This document shows positions 18,887 to 28,921 of a stretch of DNA of 64,000 nt, piece by piece. How positions within the stretch are numbered: position 1 is the stretch's first letter; the number at the start of each line of letters is the position of its first letter. The stretch is from Clostridium acidisoli DSM 12555 (GTDB lineage Bacteria > Bacillota > Clostridia > Clostridiales > Clostridiaceae), in contig NZ_FWXH01000002.1 of NCBI RefSeq assembly GCF_900176305.1, positions 434,001 to 498,000 on the forward strand, given 5' to 3'. Both the position numbers and the translations under genes were made by a program. The notes under the pieces are model-generated. The model was not told the DNA's origin. It searched no databases and was given only the letters and a program-made list of their open reading frames with translations.

Positions 18887-20419
18887 TCAACTATTTTTAA
18901 TTATATCTTTAATTTTTAAAATAATTGATTCTCTGCTAACTTCATCAATATCATCAAGTGAATCTAAATATTTTAGTAATTGATTCTTTAGGTTAACATT
19001 TCTACTCTCTCTTTTCATATATGTTCCATCATTTATGTTTGCTATTTCCCCTATTTTAACTATTTTGCTGTCATATCCATTGTCATCTAAAAGTTTTTTA
19101 AAGCTTTCCTCGGCTTTACTCTCACCATGTACTAAAAATATTTTGTTAGGTTTTCTTGAAAAAGCTTTTACCCATTGAAATAATCCATTTCTATCTGCAT
19201 GTCCGGACAAGCCTTGAAGACTATATATATGAGCATTTACAGCTATTTCTTCACCAAATAATTTAACTTTCCTAGCCCCATTTAATATGGCACTTCCCAG
19301 TGTACCTTCCGCCTGATACCCTACGAAAACAATTGAACATTCATTTCTCCAAAGATTATGTTTTAAATGATGTTTTATTCTTCCGGCATCACACATTCCA
19401 CTTGCCGAGATAACTACAGCACCTGTAGCTATTTTGTTTATCTGTAATGAATCCTCCAATGAGTTTGTAAAAACAAGTCCTTTAAAATCTAAAGGATTGT
19501 TCCCATTTTCAAATTTATTTCTTGTTTCATCGTCAAAACAATTTATGTGTCTTTCAAATATTTTTGTTGACTCTGCTCCTAGTGGACTATCTAAAAAAAC
19601 TTTTAAATCATAAAATTCATTATTTTCAATATACTTATCAAGTTCATATAATATTTCTTGAGCTCTCCCAACTGCAAAAGATGGAATGATAACATTACCT
19701 CCCCTTGCAAAAGTTTCTTTTATTATATTAGCTAATTGATTAATTTGATCGTTCATAGTATCATGAATTCTATCTCCATATGTTGTTTCCATAATTAAAT
19801 AATCTGCATAATCTATTTTGCTTGGATCTCTTATAATTGGAATATTTTTATTTCCAACATCACCTGTATAAACTACTTTTATTTCATCTCTATCATCTTC
19901 TTTTATGAATAACTCCACAAAAGCCGATCCTAAAAGATGCCCTGCATCTTTAAACCTAACTTTAAATCCATCAAATATCTCTGTAATTTTATCATATGAT
20001 ATAGCCTCAAAAAGATACATAGATAATGATGCTATAGCTGATGTATATAAAGGTTCTAGCGGCCTCGCTCCCTGCCTTTTCCTCTTTCTATTTTTCCATT
20101 CAACTTCCATTTCCTGTATATGTCCACTATCTAAAAGCATAACACTACACAAGTCTCTAGTTGCTTCTGTGCAAATAATTTTCCCCTTAAAACCTTTTTT
20201 GTATAACAATGGTATTCTTCCACTATGATCTATATGTGCATGAGAAAGTATTACGTAATCGATTTCTTTTGGATTAAAGTTAAATCCATCATTTCCAATT
20301 TCTTTTTCATCTTTTCCTTGATATAAACCACAATCTAATAAAACCTTTTTCCCGTTAACATGCAAAATATGACAAGAACCAGTAACGCATCCAGCCGCGC
20401 CATAAAATTCGATTTCCAT
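18887..20419 (-). CDS. MBL-fold beta-CASP ribonuclease-like protein
   Basis: 510 residues. The metallo-beta-lactamase signature HAHIDHSG (residues 60-67) supplies the zinc ligands. A beta-CASP domain follows (FAVGRAQEILYEL, SPLGAESTKIF, SASGMCDAGRIKHHL). The last metal ligands are in GLSGHADRNGL and the final histidine in FLVHGES. Proteins of this CPSF-73-like type cleave or degrade RNA in bacteria and archaea. A C-terminal helical tail of about 60 residues (NLKNQLLKYLDSLDDIDEVS) lies beyond the core. It stands alone, between the flavodoxin gene and repeat R2. Confidence 0.88.
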   Translation of the reverse strand: MEIEFYGAAGCVTGSCHILHVNGKKVLLDCGLYQGKDEKEIGNDGFNFNPKEIDYVILSHAHIDHSGRIPLLYKKGFKGKIICTEATRDLCSVMLLDSGHIQEMEVEWKNRKRKRQGARPLEPLYTSAIASLSMYLFEAISYDKITEIFDGFKVRFKDAGHLLGSAFVELFIKEDDRDEIKVVYTGDVGNKNIPIIRDPSKIDYADYLIMETTYGDRIHDTMNDQINQLANIIKETFARGGNVIIPSFAVGRAQEILYELDKYIENNEFYDLKVFLDSPLGAESTKIFERHINCFDDETRNKFENGNNPLDFKGLVFTNSLEDSLQINKIATGAVVISASGMCDAGRIKHHLKHNLWRNECSIVFVGYQAEGTLGSAILNGARKVKLFGEEIAVNAHIYSLQGLSGHADRNGLFQWVKAFSRKPNKIFLVHGESKAEESFKKLLDDNGYDSKIVKIGEIANINDGTYMKRESRNVNLKNQLLKYLDSLDDIDEVSRESIILKIKDIIKNS

Positions 20420-20534
20420 CTACAATCCCCTCCAGTGCAATGTTGTTTATATATATCTAATTATAGTATATCCCTATTTATATCAAATATAATATCAATT
20501 TTCTTAAATGCCTATACAATGGAAAAATACATAA

Positions 20535-20900
20535 AAGTTATAAATTGCAAAGCAAAGACTAAAGAATTTTATCATAGCTAAAGCTAGATAAAAAGATTAA
20601 AGAAAGCCTTCGGTGTTCATTTTATGGTTAATATTGTAACAAATACTTATGAACGAACACTAAAGACCATCGGTGAAAAAAATGAATGCCAAAATACTTT
20701 AGATTATATATTTAAGTTCAAAGATTTTTCAAAGCACAGCGGAGAAAAATCATCCTAACCCTTTTGCTGAAAGCAAATTCTCTCACCATTAACGGCATTG
20801 CCGTTAATGCTTTAATCTTGTCGCTCTGGCAATCTTTCACCTTTTTACTCACGTAGTAGCGTAAAAAACTTTAGCCCTTGCTTTGCAATTTCTTTGTATT
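20535..20900 (+). repeat. Interspersed repeat, copy R2 (medium form)
   Basis: A 366-bp non-coding element filling the gap between murG and the beta-CASP gene. Its left end (AAATTGCAAAGCAAAGACTAAAG) matches R1, and its right end is the imperfect inverse (CTTTGCAATTTCTTTG). The right 230 bp match the inverse of the left part of R3, including a 10-bp-stem hairpin at 20787-20809 (CATTAACGGC-ATT-GCCGTTAATG) and a TTGTC-N5-GGCAA hairpin at 20818-20832. No reading frame of meaningful length is shared among copies. Confidence 0.88.
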
Positions 20901-20914
20901 AAGTAAAAACATAA

Positions 20915-21994
20915 TTACAAACTTTTACCGTATTTTTCTATTACTTCAATTATATTATCAACTCCATTTTTTACTGGACTTTCGCTCATTGCCTTAATAT
21001 ATTTTTTTCTATTTTCACTTAATTCATCAATACTTTTAATTAATGATTTAGGATTTAATTGTTCTTCTTCAATAACTAAACTGTATCCATTTTTCTTAAA
21101 GGACTGAGCATTTAATATTTGATCCCCTCTACTAGATTTTTTTGAAAGAGGAATCAAAATATTTGGTTTTCTAAGTGCTAAAAGTTCAAATATAGAATTA
21201 GCTCCAGCCCTTGAAATGACTAGATCTGCAGCATTCATAAGGTGTGGAAGTTCTTCTGAAACATATTCAAATTGTACATATCCATTTTTTTTATCTAAGT
21301 TTTTGTCTATATTTCCTTTTCCACAAATATGAATTATATTATAATTAGATAAAATTTCATCTAAGCAACTTCTAAGTGTTTCATTTATTACTCTTGCCCC
21401 AAGACTTCCTCCAATTACAAACAATACAGGTTTTGATAGATTTCTAAAGCCACATATTTCTAGTCCAATATCTTTGTTTCCTTTTAACAGTTCCTTTCTA
21501 ATTGGAGTTCCTGTAAGTACAGCTTTATTTCCTTTTATATTATTTATAGATTCTGGAAATGTCACGCAAACTTTTGTGCAGTATGGTACAGCAAGTCTAT
21601 TTGCAAGTCCAGGTGTCATATCTGATTCATGTGCAATAGCTGGAATTCTACAAAAGTGTGCGGCTATTACTACTGGAACACTTACAAAGCCACCTTTTGA
21701 AAAAACAACATTTGGTTTTTCTCTCCTCATAATGCTAATGGCATCAAATACTCCCTTTATAACTCTAAATGGATCGGTGAAATTTTTTATATCAAAATAT
21801 CTTCTTAGTTTTCCACTTGATATTATATGATACTTTATTCTTGCTTCTTTAATTATGCTACTCTCTATACCATCCTTAGTCCCAATATATTGAACTTCAT
21901 ATCCTAGTTCCAAAAGTTTTGGTACTAATGCAAGGTTTGGGGTTACATGCCCAGCTGATCCTCCACCAGTCATGATAATTTTACGTCTTTTCAA
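20915..21994 (-). CDS. murG: UDP-GlcNAc:lipid I GlcNAc transferase MurG
   Basis: About 359 residues. The N-terminal nucleotide-fold glycine loop [11 protein letters not shown], the [12 protein letters not shown] segment and the second loop [10 protein letters not shown] are MurG signatures, and the C-terminal donor site [23 protein letters not shown] is intact. It adds GlcNAc to lipid I on the inner membrane face, making lipid II. I place the start at a TTG (21994) ten bases after AGGAGG; the in-frame GTG at 22003 overlaps that ribosome site. It is not within a dcw cell-wall cluster here. Confidence 0.93.
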   Translation of the reverse strand: MKRRKIIMTGGGSAGHVTPNLALVPKLLELGYEVQYIGTKDGIESSIIKEARIKYHIISSGKLRRYFDIKNFTDPFRVIKGVFDAISIMRREKPNVVFSKGGFVSVPVVIAAHFCRIPAIAHESDMTPGLANRLAVPYCTKVCVTFPESINNIKGNKAVLTGTPIRKELLKGNKDIGLEICGFRNLSKPVLFVIGGSLGARVINETLRSCLDEILSNYNIIHICGKGNIDKNLDKKNGYVQFEYVSEELPHLMNAADLVISRAGANSIFELLALRKPNILIPLSKKSSRGDQILNAQSFKKNGYSLVIEEEQLNPKSLIKSIDELSENRKKYIKAMSESPVKNGVDNIIEVIEKYGKSL

Positions 21995-22242
21995 AAAAAG
22001 CACCTCCTGAATTACTATCCATACATAATTATAATTACATAAATATATTTATACAATAGAACATTTATAATAAAAAACAAATTAAACAATTGTTAATTTA
22101 ATTTTTATTATTAACAACATTTTTTATAGAATTATTGTGACAAACTTTATTTTTTGTTATAATTAGTAAATAGAATATTTAATATATATTTTGCTAGCAA
22201 GCTTAGCACCATGAAAAAAGTATATAATTGTAGGTGATTATC

Positions 22243-22809
22243 ATGTCAGAATCTCAAATAACAAATAAAGCACTTGCCATGTCAATAAAAGAATTGATGA
22301 AAACAATACCTTTAAGTAAGATATCCATACAAGAAATTGTGGACAACTGCGGGCTTAACAGACAAACTTTTTATTATCATTTTAAAGATAAATTTGATTT
22401 AGTGAATTGGATTTATTGCACCGAGGTTATGGAAAATATAGGTAGTTATAAAAATTATGACAATTGGAGTACTGGAATGCATAAAACTTTATTATATCTG
22501 TCAAGCAATAGAGCCTTCTATATTAATGCCTTAAATACGCCTGGACAAAACGCATTTGATGTATGTTTTTTTAACATTACTTTTGAACTTATTATAGGGG
22601 TAGTAAACGATTTATCAAAAGATATGAATGTTGCAGAAGTTGACAAGAAATTTATAACAGATTTTTATACTCACGCCTTTGTTGGCATTACCGTCCAGTG
22701 GATAAAAAATGGAATGAAACTTGCTCCTGAGGTGATAGTATATAAGCTTAAAGAAATCATTGATGGAAGCATGCTTGGTGCTTTAAGGCACATGAAAAAA
22801 AATAACTAG
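22243..22809 (+). CDS. TetR-family regulator, DhaS-like
   Basis: 188 residues from the ATG at 22243 (AGGTGA six bases before). The N-terminal helix-turn-helix reads LSKISIQEIVDNCGLNRQTFYYHFKDKFDLVNWIY, typical of TetR proteins, including the YYHFKDK turn. The C-terminal part (LIGVVNDLSKD, DFYTHAFVGITVQWIKNGM) is like the TetR C-terminal domain found in DhaS-type activators. The ligand is unknown. It converges on the oleate hydratase gene and shares its terminator, so a regulatory link is possible but not shown. Confidence 0.85.
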   Translation: MSESQITNKALAMSIKELMKTIPLSKISIQEIVDNCGLNRQTFYYHFKDKFDLVNWIYCTEVMENIGSYKNYDNWSTGMHKTLLYLSSNRAFYINALNTPGQNAFDVCFFNITFELIIGVVNDLSKDMNVAEVDKKFITDFYTHAFVGITVQWIKNGMKLAPEVIVYKLKEIIDGSMLGALRHMKKNN

Positions 22810-22837
22810 ATATTCAAGTACTACAGTTTACAAGTAG

Positions 22838-22864
22838 AAAGGATTCGAAAAAATCGAATCCTTT
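22838..22864. terminator. Bidirectional terminator, TetR gene and oleate hydratase
   Basis: A perfect 11-bp stem (22838-22848 with 22854-22864) around AAAAA is followed by T7 on the plus strand and a short A/T tail on the other. It separates two converging genes. Confidence 0.88.
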
Positions 22865-22869
22865 TTTTA

Positions 22870-24525
22870 TTATTTAAGCAGATTTTTTATTGAAACTAGT
22901 GATTCACGTAGATTATCATCTTTCATCATTTCAATTGCCGCATTAATTAGTACACGAATATCATACTGTCCTTTATAAATTGGTGTAAGTTCTTTATTTA
23001 AATTTAAGAATTTATAAACAGCCATTTGTGCAGCTCTTACGGAATAATCCATAGTAAATACTGTATCGTCTGGTATTTCAACGAACTGTCCCATTAATGC
23101 TAAATTAGTTGAGCCTTCTGGAATAACTTGTGGTCTATCACCCTTTGCTCTAGTTAAAAATTGAGCTGTTGTAAAAGGTAGTATACATGGTTTACAAATA
23201 GATGTCTCAAGAATTTTCTTCATATCATCTTTGAAGTTTAAGTGATATAATATCTCAGTTAATATTTCCTCACCAGTACAATCTACCATTGGTTTTTTTA
23301 CAAAATCACCTTTTTTGTATGGATATAAAGCATATCCCCAGAAAACTTGTATGTTATCAGGTTGATTTAAAAAATGTGGTTGATTATGAAGAACTAGTGA
23401 AAATAACCAAGAAGAATCTTTAAATGTCATATGTGCACCTGTTCCCGGCTCATTTCCTGTAAATTCTATTATCTTTTTAAACATAGTTGGATCCTTAAGT
23501 GTAACTGTAATAGATTGCCACATAGACTCTTCTACACGATCATCAAAAACATGTGGATTGCCTAATTCAGGACGGTCTTTGGCCATCTTCTCCCAAAGAT
23601 CCCAATCTCCACCTACAGTTTTATCATTAACCTTGGCTGGTGTATGCATATCACCAACACTTGTACCAGCTGTTAAAGAACCTATAGTAACAAAGGCAAA
23701 ATCTCCCTCACCAATTTCTACTGTAGTTTCTTTTCCGTCCTTAACACATTTAAATGCTGTAACTGTAATTTCAGTTTTTGATGGTTTGAATTCTACATCG
23801 GTTACTCTACAGCCTAATTCAATCTGCACTCCTTGTGACTTAAGCCATTTTGTCATGGGTAATAACATTGAATCATATTGATTGTATGGTGTACGACGTA
23901 TTCCTGATAAATCATATAATTTAGGTAATTCTTGAATAAATCTATGAACATATCTCTTTAATTCTACAGCACTGTGCCAAGGCTCAAAAGCAAAAAGTGT
24001 TTGCCATTCATACCAAAAATTAGTTGTAAAAAAGTGCTCTTTGAAACAATCTTTAATAGTTTTTGTACCTAGCGAATCTTCAGTGCAAATAAATATGTTT
24101 GCAAGTGCCAATCTATCTTCACTATTAAGTCCCAAAGGTGATGCTGGAAGTATTTTTGCATTATTACCTATTAATCTAGCCTTAGCATGTGTGTGTATCT
24201 TTTTATTAAAAGCATGAAATTCATCAAGTATTGAAATTTTAGGATCAGTTAATGAAGGAATACTTTCCATCACTCCAAACGTGCATTTGTAAGCCTCTTC
24301 ATCAAACATTCTTCCACCACGTATCATATAACCATGCTCAGCATCGCCGCAGCCATCCATGCTGCCACCTGTAACATTTAATTCTTCATATATATGAATA
24401 TTTTTTCCTGGTACATGTCCATCTCTAATTAAAAATACTGCTGCAGATAGTGACGCAAGTCCAGCACCAACCAAATAAGCATGTGTGTTTTCAACATCAA
24501 TAGTTTGATCAAAATTAAATCTCAT
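22870..24525 (-). CDS. ohyA: Oleate hydratase (FAD-dependent fatty acid hydratase)
   Basis: 551 residues from the ATG at 24525, chosen for the GGAGG eight bases upstream; an upstream in-frame start would add 15 residues with no match to the family. FAD-binding motif: YLVGAGLASLSAAVFLIRDG, followed by EELNVTGGSMDG. The acidic segment RGGRMFDEEAYKCTFG and the C-terminal QFVEIPDDTVFTMDYSVRAAQ are characteristic of the oleate hydratase (myosin-cross-reactive antigen) family. It adds water to cis-9 unsaturated fatty acids to give 10-hydroxy acids, a detoxification reaction. Several arginines use CGT, which differs from most neighbours. Confidence 0.94.
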   Translation of the reverse strand: MRFNFDQTIDVENTHAYLVGAGLASLSAAVFLIRDGHVPGKNIHIYEELNVTGGSMDGCGDAEHGYMIRGGRMFDEEAYKCTFGVMESIPSLTDPKISILDEFHAFNKKIHTHAKARLIGNNAKILPASPLGLNSEDRLALANIFICTEDSLGTKTIKDCFKEHFFTTNFWYEWQTLFAFEPWHSAVELKRYVHRFIQELPKLYDLSGIRRTPYNQYDSMLLPMTKWLKSQGVQIELGCRVTDVEFKPSKTEITVTAFKCVKDGKETTVEIGEGDFAFVTIGSLTAGTSVGDMHTPAKVNDKTVGGDWDLWEKMAKDRPELGNPHVFDDRVEESMWQSITVTLKDPTMFKKIIEFTGNEPGTGAHMTFKDSSWLFSLVLHNQPHFLNQPDNIQVFWGYALYPYKKGDFVKKPMVDCTGEEILTEILYHLNFKDDMKKILETSICKPCILPFTTAQFLTRAKGDRPQVIPEGSTNLALMGQFVEIPDDTVFTMDYSVRAAQMAVYKFLNLNKELTPIYKGQYDIRVLINAAIEMMKDDNLRESLVSIKNLLK

Positions 24526-24655
24526 GTTAATTCCTCCAATATCCAATTTATTAAAAGCATAGCAAAACACCTACTATTTTTTCACGTAAATGTTTACCGC
24601 CTTTAATGTTAATATAAATCAAACATGGCAGTTTTAACATAAGCATATTTATTGA

Positions 24656-24705
24656 AATGTCAAAAAAACATACACCTTTTAAGAACTGTATGTTTTTTTG
24701 ACATT
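24656..24705. terminator. 19-bp hairpin, terminator after recJ-like gene
   Basis: A perfect 19-bp inverted repeat (24656-24674 with 24687-24705) encloses 12 bases. Within each arm, a core ACATACA stem is followed by T7, so it can terminate in both directions. It lies 28 bases past the recJ stop and 130 bases before oleate hydratase. Confidence 0.75.
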
Positions 24706-24732
24706 AATTAATTTTTGTATAATTAGCTTGTA

Positions 24733-26493
24733 CTACCTAAAATTCTCCACAACTATCTGTATACTAACTCTTCCGTTAAACTCATTAATACTAGGATAAA
24801 ATACCATATCAAGCTTCAACCTACAATTGCCATTGTATAATCTATTAAGTTCATCAATGCCATACTTATCTGTGATAACATTCTCAAACTCCTCAATATC
24901 TCCAAAATAAATGCCGTCAATATATATTCCATTTCTCATTATCATTTTAAGTTTAAGCACATTTTTATTTTTGCCTAGGATTGTTCCCCTTACTACTGTA
25001 ACACCCTTTTCACCAAATAATGGCTTTGAGTTTCCTTTTCCAAAAGGTTCTAATGTGTTTAAATCATTAATCAAATCATAATTTATTTTTTCTAAAGGAA
25101 GCTGCATATCTAGATATAACTTTGGAATTATATCTTCATCTGTTAATGTTGTTTGATTATTTAGTTTTTTTCTTAGTTCTAATATATTTTCTTCCTCTAA
25201 AGATAAACCAGCTGCCATTGGATGTCCTCCAAAGCGTCCTAAAAGTTCTTTGCATTTGTTAAGTTCCTCAAACATGTTATAGCCTTCAATGGATCTTGCA
25301 GAACCTTTAACTCCATCTTTAGCTTTGGTCAGAACTATTGTAGGCAAATTATATTTTTCTCTTATACGACCCGCTACTATTCCTGCTATGCTTTCATGAG
25401 TTTCAGGAGTATATACTACTAATACTTTATCTCTCATCATTTTATTGTTTTCAATATATTCTATTGCACGTTCAACGCCTTGCTGTGTTATATCTTTTCT
25501 CTGTACATTTAATTCATGTAATTCTTTAGCCAGTGTAGCTGCCTCTTCTTGGTTATCTGAAAGTAGTAGTGCCACTCCTTTTTTAGCACTATCTAACCTC
25601 CCTGCAGCATTTAGGCTTGGTCCAATAACAAACCCCAAGTGATAAACTGATATCTCTTTATTTTCAATACCAGTTACCTTAATTAATTCAGTTAACCCAA
25701 GATTAGAAGTTTCATTTAGAAGCTCCAAGCCGTTTTTTACAAATATCCTATTTTCAGAGGTTAAATCCACAACATCACATACTGTTGCAATAGCAGTATA
25801 TTCAATGAATTTATAAGCTTCACTTTTATCTATACCCATTTCTTCATATAAAACTTCTATAAATTTAAATGCTACACCAGCACCACATAGTAATTTAAAT
25901 TTATATTTGCAGTCCTCTTGCTTTGGATTAATTATTGCATCAGCTTCAGAACTTATATTCTTTCTTGTTCCACCTTCTGTTTCTACAAATGGTATATCAT
26001 GATGATCTGTAACTATAATTGTCATACCAAGCTGCTTACCATGTTTAATAGTATCAATAGCGGCTATTCCATTATCACATGTTATTATTGTATCCACGCC
26101 AATATCATAAGCTTTATCAATAATGCTTTCATTTATTCCGTAACCATCTTTTATTCTATCTGGTATTTCATAAACTACATCTGCTGAACATCTTTTCAGT
26201 GCTGTGTACAACTCAAATAAACTAATTACTCCATCAACATCATAGTCTCCAACCACCATGATTTTTTTCCCTTCTTCTATTTTTTGTTTCATAATCCTTA
26301 CACCTTTTACTAGGTCCTTCATCTCACGAGGATTATGAAAATTTTCATAAGAAGGATTTATAAAACTCTTTATGGAATCTTTATCTATTATATCTCTATT
26401 TACAAGTAGTTTACTTACAATTTCGCTAATACCAAATTCTTTAGCTATTTCTCTGTAATCTGTTTTTCTATTTCTTATAAACCATTTTTTCAA
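24733..26493 (-). CDS. recJ: Single-strand DNA exonuclease RecJ (DHH/DHHA1)
   Basis: 586 residues. DHH phosphoesterase motifs are in order: DYDVDGVISL (I), CDNGIAAIDT (II), VTDHHDIP (III), and an aspartate in ATVCDVVDLTSENR (IV). The DHHA1 domain follows with GIVAGRIREKYNLPTIVL and GRFGGHPMAAGLSL. The C-terminal OB-like domain is shorter than in large clostridial RecJ proteins. The enzyme degrades single-stranded DNA 5' to 3' in recombination and repair. It follows hydE by about 30 bases and is probably co-transcribed with it. Confidence 0.92.
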   Translation of the reverse strand: MKKWFIRNRKTDYREIAKEFGISEIVSKLLVNRDIIDKDSIKSFINPSYENFHNPREMKDLVKGVRIMKQKIEEGKKIMVVGDYDVDGVISLFELYTALKRCSADVVYEIPDRIKDGYGINESIIDKAYDIGVDTIITCDNGIAAIDTIKHGKQLGMTIIVTDHHDIPFVETEGGTRKNISSEADAIINPKQEDCKYKFKLLCGAGVAFKFIEVLYEEMGIDKSEAYKFIEYTAIATVCDVVDLTSENRIFVKNGLELLNETSNLGLTELIKVTGIENKEISVYHLGFVIGPSLNAAGRLDSAKKGVALLLSDNQEEAATLAKELHELNVQRKDITQQGVERAIEYIENNKMMRDKVLVVYTPETHESIAGIVAGRIREKYNLPTIVLTKAKDGVKGSARSIEGYNMFEELNKCKELLGRFGGHPMAAGLSLEEENILELRKKLNNQTTLTDEDIIPKLYLDMQLPLEKINYDLINDLNTLEPFGKGNSKPLFGEKGVTVVRGTILGKNKNVLKLKMIMRNGIYIDGIYFGDIEEFENVITDKYGIDELNRLYNGNCRLKLDMVFYPSINEFNGRVSIQIVVENFR

Positions 26494-26523
26494 AATATAT
26501 TCTCCTCAGAATGGATATTTCCA

Positions 26524-27570
26524 TTATAATACATTTTTATCTTTGTCTCTATACCCTTTATTTTTTGATACAAATCTTCCTATACCTGTTATTTTACCAG
26601 TAATGCAACCCCTGCAGTGAGCAGGAGTATCACTAACACAAATTTTTCCTGGATAAAGAGCGTATAATTTTCTATACTCACCCTCAGTAACATTTGGCAT
26701 AACTACATTTGCACCAGCTTGAAGTGCAATTATTCGTCCATTCTTATCTAATGTTTCCATAGCCGTGGTTGCTGGAATATTAATATCCTTTAATAAAATT
26801 CTTGTAAGTGCCATTACTTTAAGGCTTAAATGAAAATCTCCACCTTTAGCATCCTTTAAAGGTGTATCTCCATTAGGAATAAATGGTCCTATTCCAATCA
26901 TATCCGCACCTATTTCCTTAAAAAACAATATGTCATCTGCAATAGACTCAATAGTTTGATTTGGAAGACCAACAAGAGATCCACTTCCAACTTCATATCC
27001 TAACTTTTTTAAATCACTAAGACATCTTTTTCTATTCTCATGACTCATATTTGGGTCCATGGCATCATAAAGATTTTTATCTGTTGTTTCTATTCTTATT
27101 AGATATCTATCCGCACCTACTTCTCTATAAGCTTTGTACTCCTCAAAGGTTTTTTCACCAATACTAACTGTTACAGCTACATTAAATTTTTTTATACTAC
27201 TTATTATATATTGCATTTTCTCTACTGTATAAAAATCATCTTCACCTGATTGAAGTACAAAGGTTTTATATCCATATCCAGCACCTTTTCTTGCAAGTTC
27301 TATTATTTCATCTGGCATAAGTCTGTATCTCTTAATATTTTTGTTCCCTGAACGTAATCCACAATACATACAGTTTCTTTTGCATATATTAGAAAATTCA
27401 ATTAAACCTCTTAAATGCACCTCATCTCCCATATATTTTTTTCTTACTCTATCTGCAGCTTTATATAGGGCTTCTTTATGTTCATCATCATTTAAAATGT
27501 TTATTATTTCTTCCTTTGTCAAACTATTTGTAAACTCTGCCCTCTCAATACTTTCAATAATACTATCCAT
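26524..27570 (-). CDS. hydE: [FeFe]-hydrogenase maturase HydE (radical SAM)
   Basis: 348 residues from the ATG at 27570, set by AGGAGGAAT directly upstream; the longer frame adds eight residues without a site. The radical-SAM cluster motif is C63-x3-C67-x2-C70 (CKRNCMYCG), with family motifs VLQSGEDDFY and GLPNQT, and a C-terminal C-rich segment (PAHCRGCITGKI). HydE acts with HydF and HydG to build the H-cluster of [FeFe]-hydrogenase. It sits between an M16 peptidase gene and recJ, not with hydF or hydG. PylB and BioB are related, but the overall pattern is HydE. Confidence 0.93.
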   Translation of the reverse strand: MDSIIESIERAEFTNSLTKEEIINILNDDEHKEALYKAADRVRKKYMGDEVHLRGLIEFSNICKRNCMYCGLRSGNKNIKRYRLMPDEIIELARKGAGYGYKTFVLQSGEDDFYTVEKMQYIISSIKKFNVAVTVSIGEKTFEEYKAYREVGADRYLIRIETTDKNLYDAMDPNMSHENRKRCLSDLKKLGYEVGSGSLVGLPNQTIESIADDILFFKEIGADMIGIGPFIPNGDTPLKDAKGGDFHLSLKVMALTRILLKDINIPATTAMETLDKNGRIIALQAGANVVMPNVTEGEYRKLYALYPGKICVSDTPAHCRGCITGKITGIGRFVSKNKGYRDKDKNVL

Positions 27571-27593
27571 ATTATTCCTCCTATAAACTCTCA

Positions 27594-28805
27594 CTAACTT
27601 AAAACTTGTATTGTTGGTGAAACAAGTACCTTGTCTATTACTCCGTATATTTCCTGTAATCCTATTTTTTCTAAAATTTCTTGTTCATTAAAATCCTCTT
27701 GATGTCCATACATAATCTCACTAGTAGTTAATTCTTTACTAAGCTCTATAGACCTTTCAATTTTTAGTTCTCTTTTAAGCTTTAGCCTATTAACTACATT
27801 TTTTATTTCATTTTCAGTAAATGTAGCTTTAATTTTATCTATATTAAAAATCAGATTATTTGTTATTTCAATTGCCTTGTCAACATTTTCCTTAGCAGTA
27901 CCCATACATATTGTAAAAAGTTTTATTCCTGCTTCATTTTTAATATAACTATATACGTCATAAGCAAGACCATTTTCTGTTCTTATTTTATCATATAGGA
28001 TACTACTTGTACCTTCTCCAAATTTAAGATTAAATATTTTTAGAGCTGTTGTTTCTTTATGGTCTAATTTATCTATAGGAAAACAATATTGTATTTTAGC
28101 ACCTTGTATTCCTTCTCTTTTTTTCACAAACTTGCCAGCTTTGTTCTTTTCATAAAAATCTTTTTTTATTTCAAAATTTTTAGTGTTCCAATTTTCAAAA
28201 TATTTGTTTACAATGCTTTGAACTACATCAAAGTCTAGAGAGGATACAACACTTATAGTGCAGTTTTTTGGAGTATAGAATTTATTATAAAACCTTTTTA
28301 TATCTTCCATGGTAAAAGCTCTTATATTTACTTCTTCCCCAATTATGCAAGTTTTTATTCTTCTATCTTCAAAAGCATTATTAAGCATCTCATCTTCACA
28401 AAGTTGAAAATTGTCATCTTTCCATTCTCTTAATTCTTCACATATTATATCTATTTCTTCCTTAAATCCTTTTATAGGAAATGTTGGATTTAAAATTATA
28501 TCTGAATAAATTTCAAAACCCTTCTCAAAATCTTCACTTAATGTAGTTCCATAATAAATTGAATATGGAAAATTAGTCATAGCATTGTTGAAGCCAAACA
28601 CCTCATCTAAAGCCATATTTATTTGCATTTCATCTCTTTTATTAGTACCTTTAAAAATCATATGCTCCACAACGTGGGCAAGTCCTAATTCATCTTTATT
28701 TTCCATAAGTGCACCAGCATTAAAGCCAATACAAAATGATGTAATATAATTTTTTCTTTTCTCATATATAAGCTTTATTCCATTTTTAATATTAATTTTT
28801 TTCAT
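27594..28805 (-). CDS. M16 family zinc peptidase
   Basis: About 403 residues. The inverted zinc motif HVVEHMIFKGT (HxxEH) lies near residue 45, with the distal glutamate in EEIDIICEELREWKDD. The rest is the two-lobed M16B fold, with a C-terminal R/Y-type region (SSILYDKIRTENGLAYDVYSYI) as in the mitochondrial processing peptidase and YmxG families. The substrate is unknown. The likely start is the ATG at 28805 or 28808 (GGTGATT precedes both). It is the first gene of the M16-hydE-recJ run. Confidence 0.88.
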   Translation of the reverse strand: MKKINIKNGIKLIYEKRKNYITSFCIGFNAGALMENKDELGLAHVVEHMIFKGTNKRDEMQINMALDEVFGFNNAMTNFPYSIYYGTTLSEDFEKGFEIYSDIILNPTFPIKGFKEEIDIICEELREWKDDNFQLCEDEMLNNAFEDRRIKTCIIGEEVNIRAFTMEDIKRFYNKFYTPKNCTISVVSSLDFDVVQSIVNKYFENWNTKNFEIKKDFYEKNKAGKFVKKREGIQGAKIQYCFPIDKLDHKETTALKIFNLKFGEGTSSILYDKIRTENGLAYDVYSYIKNEAGIKLFTICMGTAKENVDKAIEITNNLIFNIDKIKATFTENEIKNVVNRLKLKRELKIERSIELSKELTTSEIMYGHQEDFNEQEILEKIGLQEIYGVIDKVLVSPTIQVLS

Positions 28806-28867
28806 CATAATCACCATACAAAATAATATCATAAAGTCTAATTACTTTCTATAATTTTTATAAAAAA

Positions 28868-28901
28868 ACACTGCTAAATCTATATACAAAATTAGCAGTG
28901 T
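28868..28901. terminator. Terminator after the KimA-like permease
   Basis: A perfect 10-bp stem (28868-28877 with 28892-28901) encloses 14 bases. On the minus strand it is followed by T7, 20 bases after the permease stop. Confidence 0.85.
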
Positions 28902-28921
28902 CTTTATTTTTATCTATATTT

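Noticed and set aside
20420-20914. A gene in the R2 region
   Set aside because: No long frame with a ribosome site; the matching regions R1 and R3 show no common reading frame.
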